From assembly GCA_035041965.1 (NCBI GenBank), contig JAPYMA010003053.1, positions 1 through 64,000 on the forward strand: 64,000 nucleotides of DNA, given 5' to 3'. The position numbers and the translations under genes are program-made. Positions 63,740-64,000 of the stretch are shown here, piece after piece. Position 1 is the first letter of the stretch. Each line of letters begins with the position of its first letter. Source of the stretch: Anisakis pegreffii. Its lineage: Eukaryota > Nematoda > Chromadorea > Rhabditida > Anisakidae. The notes beneath the pieces were generated by a model. It was not told the DNA's origin, did no database searches, and saw nothing but the letters and a program-made list of their open reading frames with translations.

Positions 63740-63914
63740 GTGGAATGATGTGAAACCGATACCGAAAAGTAAACAGGTCGATAATGTTCACCAGGAACTA
63801 ATTGATATCTTGAATTGGTATTCGCCGGAAGCACCTCCCACTGAAAAGAGCAGTTTGATAACGCCCAAAACGCCTGAAACGTTCTATAACTTTCAGAAAA
63901 TTTTCATCCTTTAG
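63740..63914 (+). CDS. Possible terminal exon of an unidentified gene
   Basis: After AAATCACAG an open frame (entered with one base of a codon, so the previous exon would end in phase 2) reads WNDVKPIPKSKQVDNVHQEL, IDILNWYSPEAPPTEKSSLI, then TPKTPETFYNF and a TAG at 63912. The mix of charged and Pro residues is coding-like and unlike the Asn/Ile-rich chance frames nearby. No partner exon is identified, and it could instead continue beyond the window through an internal donor. Confidence 0.35.
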
Positions 63915-64000
63915 TTAACACTCTTGAGAGTTTTGCCGTTATTTACTTGAGTTGTGACAAAATCATCTCAGATGAAAGTGAGAATTGATTCAAGCGAGAT

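Noticed and set aside
1..64000. Telomere-type TTAGGC arrays marking a chromosome-break region (programmed DNA elimination)
   Set aside because: Only isolated single matches occur; there is no array near the palindrome or elsewhere.

Overview
The window looks like a stretch of nematode genome. It is AT-rich, its genes have many small exons with short introns ending in the worm-type TTTTCAG or TTTCAG acceptor, one gene has a trans-splice-like acceptor a few bases before its ATG, and the gene content (an EFA6 Arf exchange factor with the N-terminal motif of worm and fly EFA6, a DEG/ENaC channel, a STAC-like SH3 protein, a Bel/Pao element) fits. I cannot name the species. All genes below were assembled by eye from splice signals, reading phase and family resemblance.

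Layout. Bases 1-1461 are the 5' part of a Bel/Pao retrotransposon, cut off inside the Gag zinc knuckle. It joins abruptly to a huge inverted repeat: left arm 1462-8307, a 53-base spacer 8308-8360, and right arm 8361-15178. The arms look nearly identical; I found only four differences. The right arm runs without a break into the complete efa-6 gene (15021-19163, 11 exons, 788 codons). The palindrome is therefore an inverted duplication of the efa-6 upstream region plus most of its first coding exon, not a self-contained transposon. The left arm carries a truncated antisense copy of that exon, whose reading frame runs on into the retroelement.

From 19.2 to 43.7 kb I see mostly non-coding AT-rich sequence. 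It holds one convincing orphan exon with a cysteine pattern (28036-28224), a decayed relative of it (about 34234-34320), a tRNA-like element (35843-35925) and several small repeats and hairpins. From 43.8 to 51.3 kb lies a STAC-like gene with two tandem SH3-type modules; I cannot find the C1 zinc domain that STAC proteins normally carry. From 54.36 to 60.10 kb lies a DEG/ENaC (acid-sensing type) sodium channel gene with both membrane segments, the His-Gly motif, the extracellular cysteines and the Gly-Ala-Ser filter. The rest, 60.1-64 kb, is mostly non-coding, with one possible terminal exon at 63740.

The three genes share an orientation but do not form an operon: gaps between them are large and their products are unrelated (Arf6 and cortical microtubule control; calcium-channel and excitability scaffold; cation channel). 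The outstanding feature is the 13.7-kb palindrome. Either it is a real recent inverted duplication that places a long hairpin directly upstream of efa-6, or it is a fold-back sequencing or assembly product. The pattern of differences between the arms leans towards two really distinct sequences, but cannot settle it.
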